Virus record (IMG/VR): IMGVR_UViG_3300031857_000327
Coordinates: 1 to 48,018 of that record
Source: a virus
Reading direction: 5' to 3' (one strand)
Length of the DNA: 48,018 bases
Part shown: positions 8,346 to 16,164 of the stretch, piece after piece
Layout: each line of letters begins with the position of its first letter
Position numbering within the stretch: position 1 is the first letter of the stretch
Notes under the pieces: generated by a model
Told to the model about the DNA's origin: nothing
The model's database searches: none
What the model saw: the letters and a program-made list of their open reading frames with translations, nothing else
Position numbers and translations under genes: made by a program

Positions 8346-9016
8346 TACTTTAAAGAATAGGGATAAAATTGAAGTGGGTTGATTTCCATACATTCTGTAT
8401 GATTTATTGAAGTAATTTTCTTATTTGTAGCATTTAAATTACTTGTCTGGAAAAATAGTGGATTATCAAGAGCATAAACCTTGAAATATCTCTGCAATTC
8501 TGCAAATGCAACGTCATTATAATCTTCAATTACATAACCAGTGTGAAATGCTGCTCGTCTTATCATATTAACATACTCTTTATTTAAATATAAAATTGCA
8601 TGAGTTGCGAGCATATTATAAATTTTTAAAACTCCTGGATGATCTTGGAGCACATCATATTGAATATATTCTCCATTATGGCCATTCATTCTACCCCAAG
8701 TTGAGGTGCCCAAATATAATGCACTTGCATCATTAGGAATATCAATGATTCCATCTAGCCATTGTTCTTCATTCAAAATTACATCATCTTCAAAAAGAAT
8801 AAAAGGACATCCCCTCTCGCTATGATAATTAAATAGAGCATCATAGTGCGCTCTAGAACAGCCTGCTGAGGGATTATCTGGATAGTTATATCCTTCTAAT
8901 CTAATAATCATATTAAACCCGAGTTTTCTTAATAACGTCTCCATTTTATCTCTTTTCTCGGTATGATGAGAAAGATTAATATAATATGCTGGAATTTTTT
9001 TCAAATCAATTAGCAT
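8345..9016 (-). CDS. GT25-like glycosyltransferase, copy 3
   Basis: Start taken at ATG 9016 (MLIDLKKIPAYYINL), 11 nt inside the upstream gene's end; a longer frame to 9100 lies inside that gene and is unlikely. The 223-residue protein has IPAYYINLSHHTEKRDK, GCSRAHYDAL and FILFEDDVIL. It is the sister of 6206-6958. Acts, by family, as a nucleotide-sugar dependent transferase in glycan assembly. Confidence 0.83.
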   Translation of the reverse strand: MLIDLKKIPAYYINLSHHTEKRDKMETLLRKLGFNMIIRLEGYNYPDNPSAGCSRAHYDALFNYHSERGCPFILFEDDVILNEEQWLDGIIDIPNDASALYLGTSTWGRMNGHNGEYIQYDVLQDHPGVLKIYNMLATHAILYLNKEYVNMIRRAAFHTGYVIEDYNDVAFAELQRYFKVYALDNPLFFQTSNLNATNKKITSINHTECMEINPLQFYPYSLK

Positions 9017-9788
9017 TTTTCCCGTAGATGATGTGAACAGTGTGGGGTGGGCGAAGCTCTGTCTCAAATGAAATCTCAAAATCTTTAGAGGCTTTTTCAA
9101 TAAATGCTTCAGAGTTCATATTATTTTCGGTAAAGTTGTTATACACTAAATAAAAATTCTTTGCGTTCTTAATATACAGATTATAGTAAGTTTCTTGAAC
9201 TTCTCTTGAGCATTCTGAGAAAGCATAATTGCTAATGACTAAATCAATGTCTTTAATTTCTCTGAGAGTATTAGTTGAAATTTGATAGGTTTTGTTCCTG
9301 ATATCTTTAAAATTACTCAAATATTTCTTAGAAAGACCATTAACTTCAGGAAAATCTACAAGATAATATGAATTAAATTTATTAAAGGAACTAAAAACTT
9401 TACACAGACCTCCATATCCACCACCAATTTCTAGAACCTTTTTAAAGGGAAGATTATCTTTAAAGCCAGCAACAATATCCAAGGAGTTTTTAAGATACCT
9501 AACTGTTGTTGGAGATATTGCTCCTAATTCTGAATGATTGATTATTACTGGTGTTCCATAAAGATCATTTTCTTTAACAGAATCTAAAACTATATTGGTT
9601 AAAGCTTCTTTAGATTTCATCTCTGAAAAATATAGCCGAGCATCTTCTTCAGTTAAATGCTCAAGAACAGGAGTATATCTAGAATCTCTTTTAAAATTAC
9701 AAAAGAGTTCATCATTATTTGTAAATTCTCTACATGCTTGCAAGTAATTGTCAATCATTGATTGATTAACATCCCAAAGATTATTCAT
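9006..9788 (-). CDS. putative sugar O-methyltransferase
   Basis: Start at ATG 9788 (MNNLWDVNQSM); the open frame reaches an upstream TTG at 9806. The 260-residue protein has a helical N-terminal region, then TPVIINHSELGAISPTTVRYL and the SAM-binding VLEIGGGYGGLCKVF near residue 140, with YYLVDFPE and LVISNYAFSE following. This matches the putative sugar O-methyltransferase family found in surface polysaccharide clusters. Gene order places it right after the fucosyltransferase. Confidence 0.82.
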   Translation of the reverse strand: MNNLWDVNQSMIDNYLQACREFTNNDELFCNFKRDSRYTPVLEHLTEEDARLYFSEMKSKEALTNIVLDSVKENDLYGTPVIINHSELGAISPTTVRYLKNSLDIVAGFKDNLPFKKVLEIGGGYGGLCKVFSSFNKFNSYYLVDFPEVNGLSKKYLSNFKDIRNKTYQISTNTLREIKDIDLVISNYAFSECSREVQETYYNLYIKNAKNFYLVYNNFTENNMNSEAFIEKASKDFEISFETELRPPHTVHIIYGKNAN

Positions 9789-9790
9789 GT

Positions 9791-10579
9791 CTAAATTACG
9801 ATCCAAGACTTTCTATATATACCAGAACATTCATTGTTTATTAAAGATCCTGAAAACCAAATCTTTGGCGCTATTGTTTTTTTGCTTTTAGCTAGATAAC
9901 TACCCCACCAAGAAAATGATGAATTACTAATAATATGATAAGAACACAAAGTTTGTAAGCAAAGATCAATTTCTGTTGAATTGCCTTCAGAAATTAAAAA
10001 GCGAGATGATTCAAATATTGTTTGGGTTTTACACCATTCATAATCATCCGAAAAGACTATTACTGGAATATTAACATCCAGTTCTTTAAGAGCTACTTCA
10101 TAATAATTAAGTGGTTGAACTGGATGATTTGAATTATTGATATAATCTCCTCTCCTAATATGTAATGAAATATATTCGCGGGCACCTAAAAAATTTCTAC
10201 ATAATTCTTGTATTTTATTTGAAAACGCAAAATCTTCTTTTATTTCTTCTTCAATGTGTTCAAAATATTTTTCATTTTGAAAATACCCAAATAGATCTAC
10301 ATTATCTGGACAGTTCTCAAACAAGTCTTGATCAAAATTGAATGTTTTTTCTCTAATTTGTGGATTTTGTGTGATATTATAATTTACATTTTTTAGTTTA
10401 AATGTATTGTAAATATTTGCATCTGAATTTCTCACATTAATGTCAATTTTACCTGCAACATCTTTCATTGGGATGCAGAAATCAAAACCCCTATGTTTTG
10501 CTATTCCTTTGAGGGAAGCATATTGAAACATTTGGTTTCCAAGTCTTCCTAGATTTGAGAGACTATTAAATGATATCAT
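9791..10579 (-). CDS. GT11 alpha-1,2-fucosyltransferase
   Basis: A 262-residue GT11 protein. GRLGNQMFQYA at residues 11-21 is the family's first block; ISLHIRRGDYIN (HxRRxD, GDP-fucose binding) is near residue 134, IVFSDDYEWC near 166 and ISNSSFSWWGSYLA near 215. Family members add L-fucose in alpha-1,2 linkage to galactose. First gene of the sugar run in transcription order, overlapping the last of the NWKDVLNFW array by 4 nt. A TATAAATA string at 10581-10588 lies too near the start to be its promoter. Confidence 0.93.
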   Translation of the reverse strand: MISFNSLSNLGRLGNQMFQYASLKGIAKHRGFDFCIPMKDVAGKIDINVRNSDANIYNTFKLKNVNYNITQNPQIREKTFNFDQDLFENCPDNVDLFGYFQNEKYFEHIEEEIKEDFAFSNKIQELCRNFLGAREYISLHIRRGDYINNSNHPVQPLNYYEVALKELDVNIPVIVFSDDYEWCKTQTIFESSRFLISEGNSTEIDLCLQTLCSYHIISNSSFSWWGSYLAKSKKTIAPKIWFSGSLINNECSGIYRKSWIVI

Positions 10580-10992
10580 ATATTTATAAATAAAGGAAGA
10601 AAAACTAAAGATTTTTTAGAATTTAGGAGATCATCCCTAACCATAATTTCTATTGTTGCTTTAGCTTTTGCGCTAGGAATCCAAAATAATGAAGCTGGTT
10701 TTGAAACTGCACAAACTGCTTCATAAGCAACCTGATAGTAAAATTTCTCACATCCAGTATAAGTATCCCAAACGGATATTAAAACATTCTTATCATCGCG
10801 ATCCAAGGCCAAATATCTATGATTAATAATACATAATTGTGCTATAGTCAAAGTATCTAGAAATAACCAAAAGTTAATGACATCTTTCCAGTTGGATCCC
10901 AGATAATATTTTGGATGGTCTAGAGCACCTTGAAGGTCGTGCAACCTGTTTAGATCATCTGCAAGTCTTTGATGAGTTTTAGAGATTTTCAT
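10576..10992 (-). CDS. NWKDVLNFW-family paralogue 1 (divergent)
   Basis: 138 residues; the most divergent member of a family repeated in this window. It keeps MKISKTHQRLADDLN at the N terminus, YLGSNWKDVINFWLFLDTL near residue 29, a N-RY-AL segment and the FLPLFINI C terminus. No known family recognised. ATGA overlaps on both sides show that the array and sugar genes are translated as one unit. Confidence 0.8.
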   Translation of the reverse strand: MKISKTHQRLADDLNRLHDLQGALDHPKYYLGSNWKDVINFWLFLDTLTIAQLCIINHRYLALDRDDKNVLISVWDTYTGCEKFYYQVAYEAVCAVSKPASLFWIPSAKAKATIEIMVRDDLLNSKKSLVFLPLFINI

Positions 10993-11399
10993 AGATTTAG
11001 AAACAAAGGAAGAAACTTAAGAGATTCTAGATTATGTGAAGCGATGAGTTCAAGGGTTGCATGACTAGATTCTAGATTATGTGAAGCGATGAGTTCAAGG
11101 GTTGCATGACTAGATGCATATGTAGGTGTTACCAACCAAGCTACATTTCCATATTCGTGAACTATAGTAGCTTCAGCAGCTTTAAAGGCATTGTCCCTAG
11201 CAAAAACTCTAGCATCTACATCTAAAGCATAATAACGCTTATTAAGTAACCTAAAATCTTCACGACTCAAAGTATCCAAATAAATCCAAAAGTTCAGTAC
11301 ATCTTTCCAATTAGGTCCTAGAAATCGTTCAGGGCATTCTAGAGCTGTTTGGTCTTTTAAACGATCAGCAAATATTTGATGTGCTGTTGAGATTTTCAT
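10989..11399 (-). CDS. NWKDVLNFW-family paralogue 2 with internal duplication
   Basis: 136 residues: MKISTAHQIFADRLKDQ, FLGPNWKDVLNFWIYLDTLS, N-RYYALD and a C-terminal FLPLFLNL. The segment SHATLELIASHNLES occurs twice in tandem because of an exact 45-bp duplication (11023-11112), which is absent from the other paralogues. In-frame length 15 codons keeps the protein intact. Function unknown. Confidence 0.82.
   Translation of the reverse strand: MKISTAHQIFADRLKDQTALECPERFLGPNWKDVLNFWIYLDTLSREDFRLLNKRYYALDVDARVFARDNAFKAAEATIVHEYGNVAWLVTPTYASSHATLELIASHNLESSHATLELIASHNLESLKFLPLFLNL
11023..11112. repeat. tandem 45-bp direct repeat
   Basis: Two exact 45-bp units, 11023-11067 and 11068-11112, each encoding 15 residues near the C terminus of paralogue 2. 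Sister genes have one copy, so this is a recent slip or unequal crossover event. Confidence 0.95.
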
Positions 11400-11827
11400 T
11401 TTTCTTGTGAGTTTTGCTGAATCTGAATATTATTTCCAACATAAAATCCAAATCCTCCACAGAGAAGACTAACAATTAGAATACTATTATAGAGTTTTCT
11501 ATTTTTCTTTTCGCAAATACTGCTAAATGGTTTTCCTGAAAGTTTTGTCATTAGCCATGCTCCAGTTCCTCCAAATAAGATAGTGAGAACTATAGTTGGA
11601 TACAATGCAAAAAGAACAAATAGAAATAAACCTCCAATCCCAATAAGGGAACCAGAATCGGTGGCATTTTCATCATTAACTGTCCTAATGTTTCGTATAT
11701 TTTCAGATTTTACATGATATCTTGTTTTTATTTGTTCCGTGACTCCAACAATGCTACTTGAATTTATTTCAACGGTTTGAAATCCAGAATTGCTTCCTAG
11801 CCAAACATCTGCTTTGTAAAGTGTCAT
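11396..11827 (-). CDS. hypothetical two-segment membrane protein
   Basis: 143 residues. The N-terminal ~70 residues are soluble and beta-rich (YKADVWLGSNSGFQTVEINSS). Hydrophobic segments follow at about 75-105 (LIGIGGLFLFVLFALYPTIV and a second strongly hydrophobic run) and 115-132 (SILIVSLLCGGFGFYVG). It interrupts the paralogue array and is joined to the downstream copy by ATGA. Function unknown; the soluble part resembles small phage proteins that precede membrane anchors. Confidence 0.7.
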   Translation of the reverse strand: MTLYKADVWLGSNSGFQTVEINSSSIVGVTEQIKTRYHVKSENIRNIRTVNDENATDSGSLIGIGGLFLFVLFALYPTIVLTILFGGTGAWLMTKLSGKPFSSICEKKNRKLYNSILIVSLLCGGFGFYVGNNIQIQQNSQEK

Positions 11828-11829
11828 AA

Positions 11830-12183
11830 TTATAAAAACAAAGGAAGAAAAGTCAAAGACTCTAGATTATGAGAACCAATGAGTTCAAGGGTTGCATAAG
11901 AACTTCCAATTGTAAAAGGTACATCCCAAGCAACAGATGCATATTCAATACCGATAGTATCTTTAGCAGTTCTCCAGGTAAGACCTTTTAGGGGTCCACA
12001 CACCCCCAAATCCCAATAACGATTAAAAACTATCTCAGTATCCTCAGCACTCCAAGTATCCAAGTACAACCAGAAGTTCAATACATCCTTCCAATTAGGT
12101 CCTAGAAAACGTTCAGGGTATTTTAGAGCGGTTTGGTTATCTAAATGAGCTGCAAATCTTTTATGAGTTTTAGAGATTTTCAT
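11830..12183 (-). CDS. NWKDVLNFW-family paralogue 3
   Basis: 117 residues: MKISKTHKRFAAHLDNQ, YPERFLGPNWKDVLNFWLY, V-NRYWDLG, a variable middle, then SSYATLELIGSHNLESL and FLPLFL. Closely related to the copies on either side. The conserved ends with a variable middle recall proteins under diversifying selection (inference). Confidence 0.82.
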   Translation of the reverse strand: MKISKTHKRFAAHLDNQTALKYPERFLGPNWKDVLNFWLYLDTWSAEDTEIVFNRYWDLGVCGPLKGLTWRTAKDTIGIEYASVAWDVPFTIGSSYATLELIGSHNLESLTFLPLFL

Positions 12184-12539
12184 AGATTCAAAAACAAGGG
12201 AAGAAACTTAAGGGACTCTAGATTATGAGAGCCAATGAGTTCACTTGTTGTATAAGCTGATTCATAGGTGGGAGTTGCACGGAAAGTTGCATATTCATAA
12301 TCATTGCCGATAGTATCTTTAGCAACATTCCTTGTAAGATCCTTTAGGTGGTCCACCCACCCTAAAGCCAAATAACGATTAAAAACTATCTCAAGATCTT
12401 CATAACTCAAAGTATCCAAATAAAACCAAAAGTTCAATACATTCTTCCAATTGGGTCCTAGAAAATGTTCAGGGTATTCTAGAGCGGTTTGGTCATTTAA
12501 GCGATCGGCAAGTCTTTGATGAGTTTTAGAGATTTTCAT
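12180..12539 (-). CDS. NWKDVLNFW-family paralogue 4
   Basis: 119 residues, same plan: MKISKTHQRLADRLNDQ, FLGPNWKNVLNFWFYLDTLS, VFNRYLALG, a variable region, SELIGSHNLES and FLPLFLNL. ATGA overlaps with both neighbours. Differences from copies 3 and 5 concentrate around residues 60-95. Confidence 0.82.
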   Translation of the reverse strand: MKISKTHQRLADRLNDQTALEYPEHFLGPNWKNVLNFWFYLDTLSYEDLEIVFNRYLALGWVDHLKDLTRNVAKDTIGNDYEYATFRATPTYESAYTTSELIGSHNLESLKFLPLFLNL

Positions 12540-12895
12540 AGATTCAAAAACAAGGGAAGAAATGTAAAGGCCTCTAGATTATGAGAACCAATGAGTTCAA
12601 GGGTTGCATAAGCAGATGCAAATGAAGTAGGTGCCAACCAAGCTGCATCTTCATATTCATAGCCGATAGTAACTTTGGCAGCATTCAGTGTAAGATTCTT
12701 TAGGGATTCCGCCCACCCTAAAGCACAATAACGATTATGAACTATCTTAAGTTCTTCACGACTCAAAGTATCCAAATAGAGCCAAAAGTTCAGTACATCC
12801 TTCCAATTAGGTCCTAGAAATCGTTCAGGATATTCTAGAGAAGTTTGATGCCTTAACCGAGCTGCAAAATTTTTATGTGCTCTAGAGATTTTCAT
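12536..12895 (-). CDS. NWKDVLNFW-family paralogue 5
   Basis: 119 residues: MKISRAHKNFAARLRHQ, YPERFLGPNWKDVLNFWLY, V-NRYCALGWAESLKNLT, ATLELIGSHNLE and FLPLFLNL. First of the array in transcription order, starting 2 nt after the membrane protein gene at 12898. No catalytic signature is evident. Confidence 0.82.
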   Translation of the reverse strand: MKISRAHKNFAARLRHQTSLEYPERFLGPNWKDVLNFWLYLDTLSREELKIVHNRYCALGWAESLKNLTLNAAKVTIGYEYEDAAWLAPTSFASAYATLELIGSHNLEAFTFLPLFLNL

Positions 12896-12897
12896 AA

Positions 12898-13125
12898 TTA
12901 TTGGAAGAAATATAATTGAATAATTCGTGTGCCTTCAATGAAGGAGAAAAATGAAGTAATTATTATACCATCCCACATCTTCAGTTGAATTAGAGATGGC
13001 ATAATCAGAAGACCTCCTAAAAATTTAATAGATAGTCCAATTTTAAAATCACTGTAAAGAATGGCACAATATCCGATAATTAGCAGGCTATTTCCAAAGA
13101 ATCTGAGTAAAGTCTCTTTATTCAT
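12898..13125 (-). CDS. small membrane protein
   Basis: 75 residues from ATG 13125 (MNKETLLRFFGN); an ATG at 13149 lies within the previous gene. Hydrophobic runs at about 10-25 (NSLLIIGYCAILY), 30-45 (LSIKFLGGLLIMPS) and 52-62 suggest two or three membrane passes. A second small membrane protein, at 11396, lies in the same array. Function unknown. Confidence 0.6.
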   Translation of the reverse strand: MNKETLLRFFGNSLLIIGYCAILYSDFKIGLSIKFLGGLLIMPSLIQLKMWDGIIITSFFSFIEGTRIIQLYFFQ

Positions 13126-13351
13126 TTTTGATATATGCTGGAAGACCAACTAGCATTTTAGCATATTCAAGATCTTCCATTGCATATGAACATTGAATGC
13201 CATTATCAAGTAGCACTGAATCTCTCCAAACATCAAATCTAGGATGCTTTGTTTGTATTCTATAGTCTGGCATATCGTTGTGGGAAATTTTTCCCCGAAT
13301 TACAAAACGAAAATCTTCAGTTTCAAGTAGAACTTTAACTTGTTCAGACAT
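13118..13351 (-). CDS. small hypothetical protein
   Basis: 77 residues (MSEQVKVLLETEDFRFVIRG...), soluble, mixed alpha/beta, with a Lys/Arg/Asp-rich middle. It shares the MSEQ start with the next upstream gene. Joined by a 1-nt stop/start overlap to 13351-13575. Not recognised. Confidence 0.65.
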   Translation of the reverse strand: MSEQVKVLLETEDFRFVIRGKISHNDMPDYRIQTKHPRFDVWRDSVLLDNGIQCSYAMEDLEYAKMLVGLPAYIKNE

Positions 13352-13575
13352 TAGATCATCACTTGGATATTAAGTTCTTCAGAAATGCGATTAAGAATCA
13401 TAATATAATCGGCTTCAATCTCACCATAAAATTCAATACCCTCATCTTCAAAATGCTTCAAGATTTTTTTCCAGAGTTTGGGCTTATCAATAGGTAGAAT
13501 TACCTCCCGGTCAAGTGCTCTCTGTAGAGTGTAATTCTCTTTTTTAAACTTTTCTGCAAATGTTTGCTCTGACAT
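13351..13575 (-). CDS. small hypothetical protein
   Basis: 74 residues (MSEQTFAEKFKKENYTLQ...), soluble, predicted helical. It is the first gene after the dyad promoter at 13635-13690, about 53 nt downstream of the likely transcription start. It therefore probably heads the operon that includes the paralogue array. Function unknown. Confidence 0.65.
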   Translation of the reverse strand: MSEQTFAEKFKKENYTLQRALDREVILPIDKPKLWKKILKHFEDEGIEFYGEIEADYIMILNRISEELNIQVMI

Positions 13576-13634
13576 GTGGCTAGGTGTTTTGGTTCTTAAG
13601 TAAAGAGTGGGTTGCTGAGATTTCTCTCATTTTA

Positions 13635-13690
13635 AGTTTAACCCACAATGCTCTGTTTGTCAAACAATGATGGACAGTTGAGACATTGTA
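13635..13690 (-). promoter_or_regulatory. dyad promoter P1
   Basis: Minus-strand -10 TAAACT (13635-13640) with TTGACA at 13658-13663, spacer 17, a full sigma70-type promoter. The half-site GACAGTT (plus strand 13673-13679) begins 32 bp further upstream; the distal half-site is weak. It lies 1 bp from the tRNA at 13692. Confidence 0.7.
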
Positions 13691-13691
13691 A

Positions 13692-13765
13692 TGCTCCATG
13701 TGGGGATCAAACCCACCTTTCTCGCCTTATGAGGGCGACGCTTTCATCAGAGAGCTAATGGAGCA
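13692..13765 (-). tRNA. tRNA with CAT anticodon (Met or Ile2)
   Basis: 74-nt cloverleaf on the minus strand: acceptor TGCTCCA/TGGAGCA (7 bp), anticodon stem TCGCC/GGCGA around loop CTCATAA, T stem GTGGG/CCCAC. The anticodon is CAT. Sequence alone does not tell elongator Met from lysidine-modified Ile2. The D stem is short. No CCA is encoded. Confidence 0.88.
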
Positions 13766-13862
13766 TAAAAATCAACAACCATCATCATGTTGATTGAGGT
13801 AGCTAAGATCTTCATTACTTTTAGATTCTTGGTTTGAATCTTCCTTTTGTTTCTCTTTTTCT

Positions 13863-14060
13863 TTAGTGTTGATCTTCTGGTGGTTCATAAGGTTCATTAA
13901 AAAATTCAAGGGCTCTCATTCGTGCAGCTTTTTCTGAAATCGCCTTTATTGAAGATTCATCAATAAACTCAATACAAAGAAGCTTTTGATTAGTTGAAGA
14001 ATGATCAAGTTCTGGATGGTCATAGTATTTTGGAGTAATCCAAGTTTGTTTTAAAATCAT
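13863..14060 (-). CDS. small hypothetical protein
   Basis: 65 residues (MILKQTWITPKYYDHPELDH...). Soluble, with LLCIEFIDESSIKAISEKAARMRALEF forming a beta strand and a helix. ATGA overlap with 14057-14206 indicates coupling. Function unknown. Confidence 0.65.
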   Translation of the reverse strand: MILKQTWITPKYYDHPELDHSSTNQKLLCIEFIDESSIKAISEKAARMRALEFFNEPYEPPEDQH

Positions 14061-14206
14061 AGAGGGCGAAACAATCCCCCCTCCATTGGATCTCTTCCAG
14101 ATTTTACAATCTCACATGCTCTTGTATAAAGATAACAATCAGTTTTGTTTGATTCTTCTAGGGCAGTTTTGATTTTTTGCCAGTTTTGGCGAGTGCGATC
14201 ATTCAT
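14057..14206 (-). CDS. very small hypothetical protein (49 aa)
   Basis: ATG at 14206, stop at 14057-14059: MNDRTRQNWQKIKTALEESN, then a Cys/Tyr-rich segment and a GGLFRPL end. It fills the gap between two genes with ATGA coupling downstream and 9 nt upstream spacing, which supports it as real. Function unknown. Confidence 0.6.
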   Translation of the reverse strand: MNDRTRQNWQKIKTALEESNKTDCYLYTRACEIVKSGRDPMEGGLFRPL

Positions 14207-14215
14207 GGTTGAAAA

Positions 14216-14512
14216 TCAAGTAAAGTGGACATTACATGGATCATCTTCCCGAGCATCTTCATACTCATGAAAGATGTTAGCTTGCCAATATTCAAACTCT
14301 TCTTGAATTTTTTCTTTTGCTTTAAGATATTCTTTCTGATTAAGACATCCAGGATTCTGATAAAGAACTTTCAGTAGATCCAGAGCATTTTGAAGAGCTT
14401 GAATATAATCAAATCTTTCATTTCGGGTATTGTATTGATCCAAAGTCTCAGTAACACCATCAGGATAATGGAAGGTTTTAGTGAGAGGATCAAATTTAAT
14501 GCTTAGGTTCAT
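14216..14512 (-). CDS. hypothetical helical protein
   Basis: 98 residues (MNLSIKFDPLTKTFHYPDG...). A short beta N terminus is followed by helices with QALQNALDLLKVLY and KEYLKAKEKIQEEFEYW. Likely the first gene expressed from dyad promoter P2. Not recognised. Confidence 0.7.
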   Translation of the reverse strand: MNLSIKFDPLTKTFHYPDGVTETLDQYNTRNERFDYIQALQNALDLLKVLYQNPGCLNQKEYLKAKEKIQEEFEYWQANIFHEYEDAREDDPCNVHFT

Positions 14513-14536
14513 TGGGGGTTTGTGGTTTGTCTATTA

Positions 14537-14592
14537 AGCATAGCAGCAGCTAGAAGTGTGCTTAGATCTCTAGGGACAGATCAAAAACTGTC
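14537..14592 (-). promoter_or_regulatory. dyad promoter P2
   Basis: -10 TATGCT at 14537-14542 (minus strand). 32 bp upstream lies GACAGAT-N4-AACTGTC (plus strand 14575-14592), one of the best dyads; it touches the stop codon of the gene at 14591. Drives 14216-14512. Confidence 0.72.
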
Positions 14593-14845
14593 ACCGCTCC
14601 TCAAAGCTAAGTTTTTTCACTCCTCTTTTTCTACGCTCCTCTTGCCACATTAAATCTGTAGAAGTTAAAATAGTCTTAGTTTGCTTAAATGAAGGAACAC
14701 CTGAAACTATTACAACTTGAGATAAATCTAAGGCCGAAATAGATTCACCACGAATTGTTGCCATATTTGAACACTTGCAGCTAGAAGACTGCCCAGGCTT
14801 TGCAACCACTTCACTATTGCAAAGTTTACATCTAATCTTTAACAT
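14591..14845 (-). CDS. small zinc-finger-like phage protein
   Basis: 84 residues with four cysteines near the N terminus (CKLCNSEVVAKPGQSSSCKC), a likely zinc knuckle, followed by VVIVSGVP and a basic C terminus (QEERRKRGVKKLSF). From memory a similar short Cys-rich protein is widespread in T4-like cyanophages. Probably nucleic-acid or protein binding; unproven. Confidence 0.75.
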   Translation of the reverse strand: MLKIRCKLCNSEVVAKPGQSSSCKCSNMATIRGESISALDLSQVVIVSGVPSFKQTKTILTSTDLMWQEERRKRGVKKLSFEER

Positions 14846-14911
14846 AATTATTCACCGATTAACAGTGAATCTATTTAGTCACTTACACTGCACTGTTTAG
14901 ATATCTGAATT

Positions 14912-15355
14912 TCATTGTAAAAATGACCTCAATTTATACACACTTTTACCATGAGCTTCCATTAAATCTTGAGAAAGATTAGCCGTTGCATAGCTCCTTT
15001 GACTTTCGGCTTCTTCAGATACATCCTTCAACATCTCTATTAGCATCTCATTGTCGCTCTGAAGCTGCTCTACCATCCCACGGGCATCAAGCTCCTGATT
15101 GGCGTTTGCTGGCCCCTCAATGGCTGCAACCTCTACGATCCGCTCCATTCTGGACACTGGACGAATGTTGAGATATCTCATGTGCTCACTAAGGCGATCA
15201 ATCTCCTCAAACATTTCAGTATATTGCTCACCAAAAAGTTCATGCAACTGAGGGAAGTCAGTTCCATGAACATTGTGATGATAATTCCAAGTTTTTTGAA
15301 ACAAAACAAAGAGTGTTGCTTGTGTATCACTAAGAAGCTTAAATAACTTTTCCAT
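14912..15355 (-). CDS. Dps-like ferritin (DNA/iron protection protein)
   Basis: 147 residues matching the Dps four-helix bundle. The ferroxidase signature aligns well: H26 (YHHNVHGTDF), H38 (PQLHELF), D53 and E57 (EEIDRLSEH), corresponding to E. coli Dps H51, H63, D78 and E82. The position of E. coli D67 is Gly42 here, with Glu43 beside it, so one iron ligand may differ. Dps forms 12-mers that oxidise Fe(II) with H2O2, store iron and may coat DNA. A CATAAATA late-type box lies at 15371-15378, 16 bp upstream of the start. Sensible in a phage of an oxygen-producing host. Confidence 0.87.
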   Translation of the reverse strand: MEKLFKLLSDTQATLFVLFQKTWNYHHNVHGTDFPQLHELFGEQYTEMFEEIDRLSEHMRYLNIRPVSRMERIVEVAAIEGPANANQELDARGMVEQLQSDNEMLIEMLKDVSEEAESQRSYATANLSQDLMEAHGKSVYKLRSFLQ

Positions 15356-15370
15356 TATAGTTTTTAAGAC

Positions 15371-15378
15371 TATTTATG
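15371..15378 (-). promoter_or_regulatory. late-type promoter box (CATAAATA)
   Basis: One mismatch to the T4 late consensus TATAAATA, on the minus strand, 16 bp upstream of the dps-like start. Confidence 0.5.
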
Positions 15379-15391
15379 GAAAGTTTTTATC

Positions 15392-16093
15392 TTATAGGAT
15401 TTCTAAAGCTGTTCCACACTCTGAACAAAACTTAGATGTCGCATGATTTTTGGTTCCACAAGTTTTGCATTCAAGTTTTGTTTTTACAGTTACTGGTTCT
15501 CTTACTTTTTTGTTCTCTTCAGTTTCACCTAAGAGTTTAAAAATTATGGTATATTCTCCCCCCGAAGATCCACGCCAATTTGTTGTACTAAATTGTTGAT
15601 TACTCTTAGAGCCTTCTACAGTAATTCCTGTTTCATTATAGAAAACTGATCTTTGCGATACTGAATTTATATATGTCCCCCCAACCCTAGCAGTACCATA
15701 AGCATCCCAGACTGGTTGGGATAAGGATTTGAAGGTAACTTGTGGAATTTCAAACTCATAGCGAATGATAATCAAACCATCTTCTAGTTTAATTCCACGA
15801 TGATTCTCAATTTTTGAAGTTCTCTCAATAAACTTAAAGCGATTGCCTGTGGTTAAATTTCCATTTCTAATAAACCGCTCTAGATCAATTGATTGAAGTG
15901 CATTTAAAACTAGACCACCATCAGTTACGTTTTGTCCATCAATTTCAACATTTAGTTTAACTCTAGAGCTAATTAAATTTCTTAGGCGAATTTGATATTC
16001 GGAGCCAAATGGAATATAAACAGTATCCCCAAACTCTCGGAGAATGTTTCCATTTACCTTAATTGCCGCTGCAAGATTGTTCTGGTACATCAT
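15392..16093 (-). CDS. C-terminal zinc-ribbon protein, paralogue 1
   Basis: Start taken at ATG 16093 (MMYQNNLAAAIKVNG), because an ATG at 16111 would lie inside the predicted -10 box. 233 residues. The N-terminal ~120 residues are beta-rich (VNGNILREFGDTVYIPFGSEYQI). The C terminus is a zinc ribbon, CKTCGTKNHATSKFCSECG. The same plan recurs in 16230-16817. Function unknown; zinc ribbons of this kind bind nucleic acid or protein partners. Confidence 0.75.
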   Translation of the reverse strand: MMYQNNLAAAIKVNGNILREFGDTVYIPFGSEYQIRLRNLISSRVKLNVEIDGQNVTDGGLVLNALQSIDLERFIRNGNLTTGNRFKFIERTSKIENHRGIKLEDGLIIIRYEFEIPQVTFKSLSQPVWDAYGTARVGGTYINSVSQRSVFYNETGITVEGSKSNQQFSTTNWRGSSGGEYTIIFKLLGETEENKKVREPVTVKTKLECKTCGTKNHATSKFCSECGTALEIL

Positions 16094-16106
16094 TTTTATC
16101 TTTGGG

Positions 16107-16164
16107 AGCATACAGACTAAATGCTCAGTTTTTAGTGTTTAAGTCTGTCAGTTTTTATTTAGAC
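16107..16164 (-). promoter_or_regulatory. dyad promoter P3 (weaker)
   Basis: -10 TATGCT (16107-16112, minus strand); GTCAGTT at plus strand 16147-16153, 34 bp upstream, with a poor distal half TTTAGAC. Spacing is 2 bp longer than in most copies, so this is the least certain of the set. Confidence 0.45.

Noticed and set aside
10581-10588. TATAAATA as a late promoter for the fucosyltransferase
   Set aside because: Only 2 bp from the start codon, so a transcript from it would begin inside the gene.
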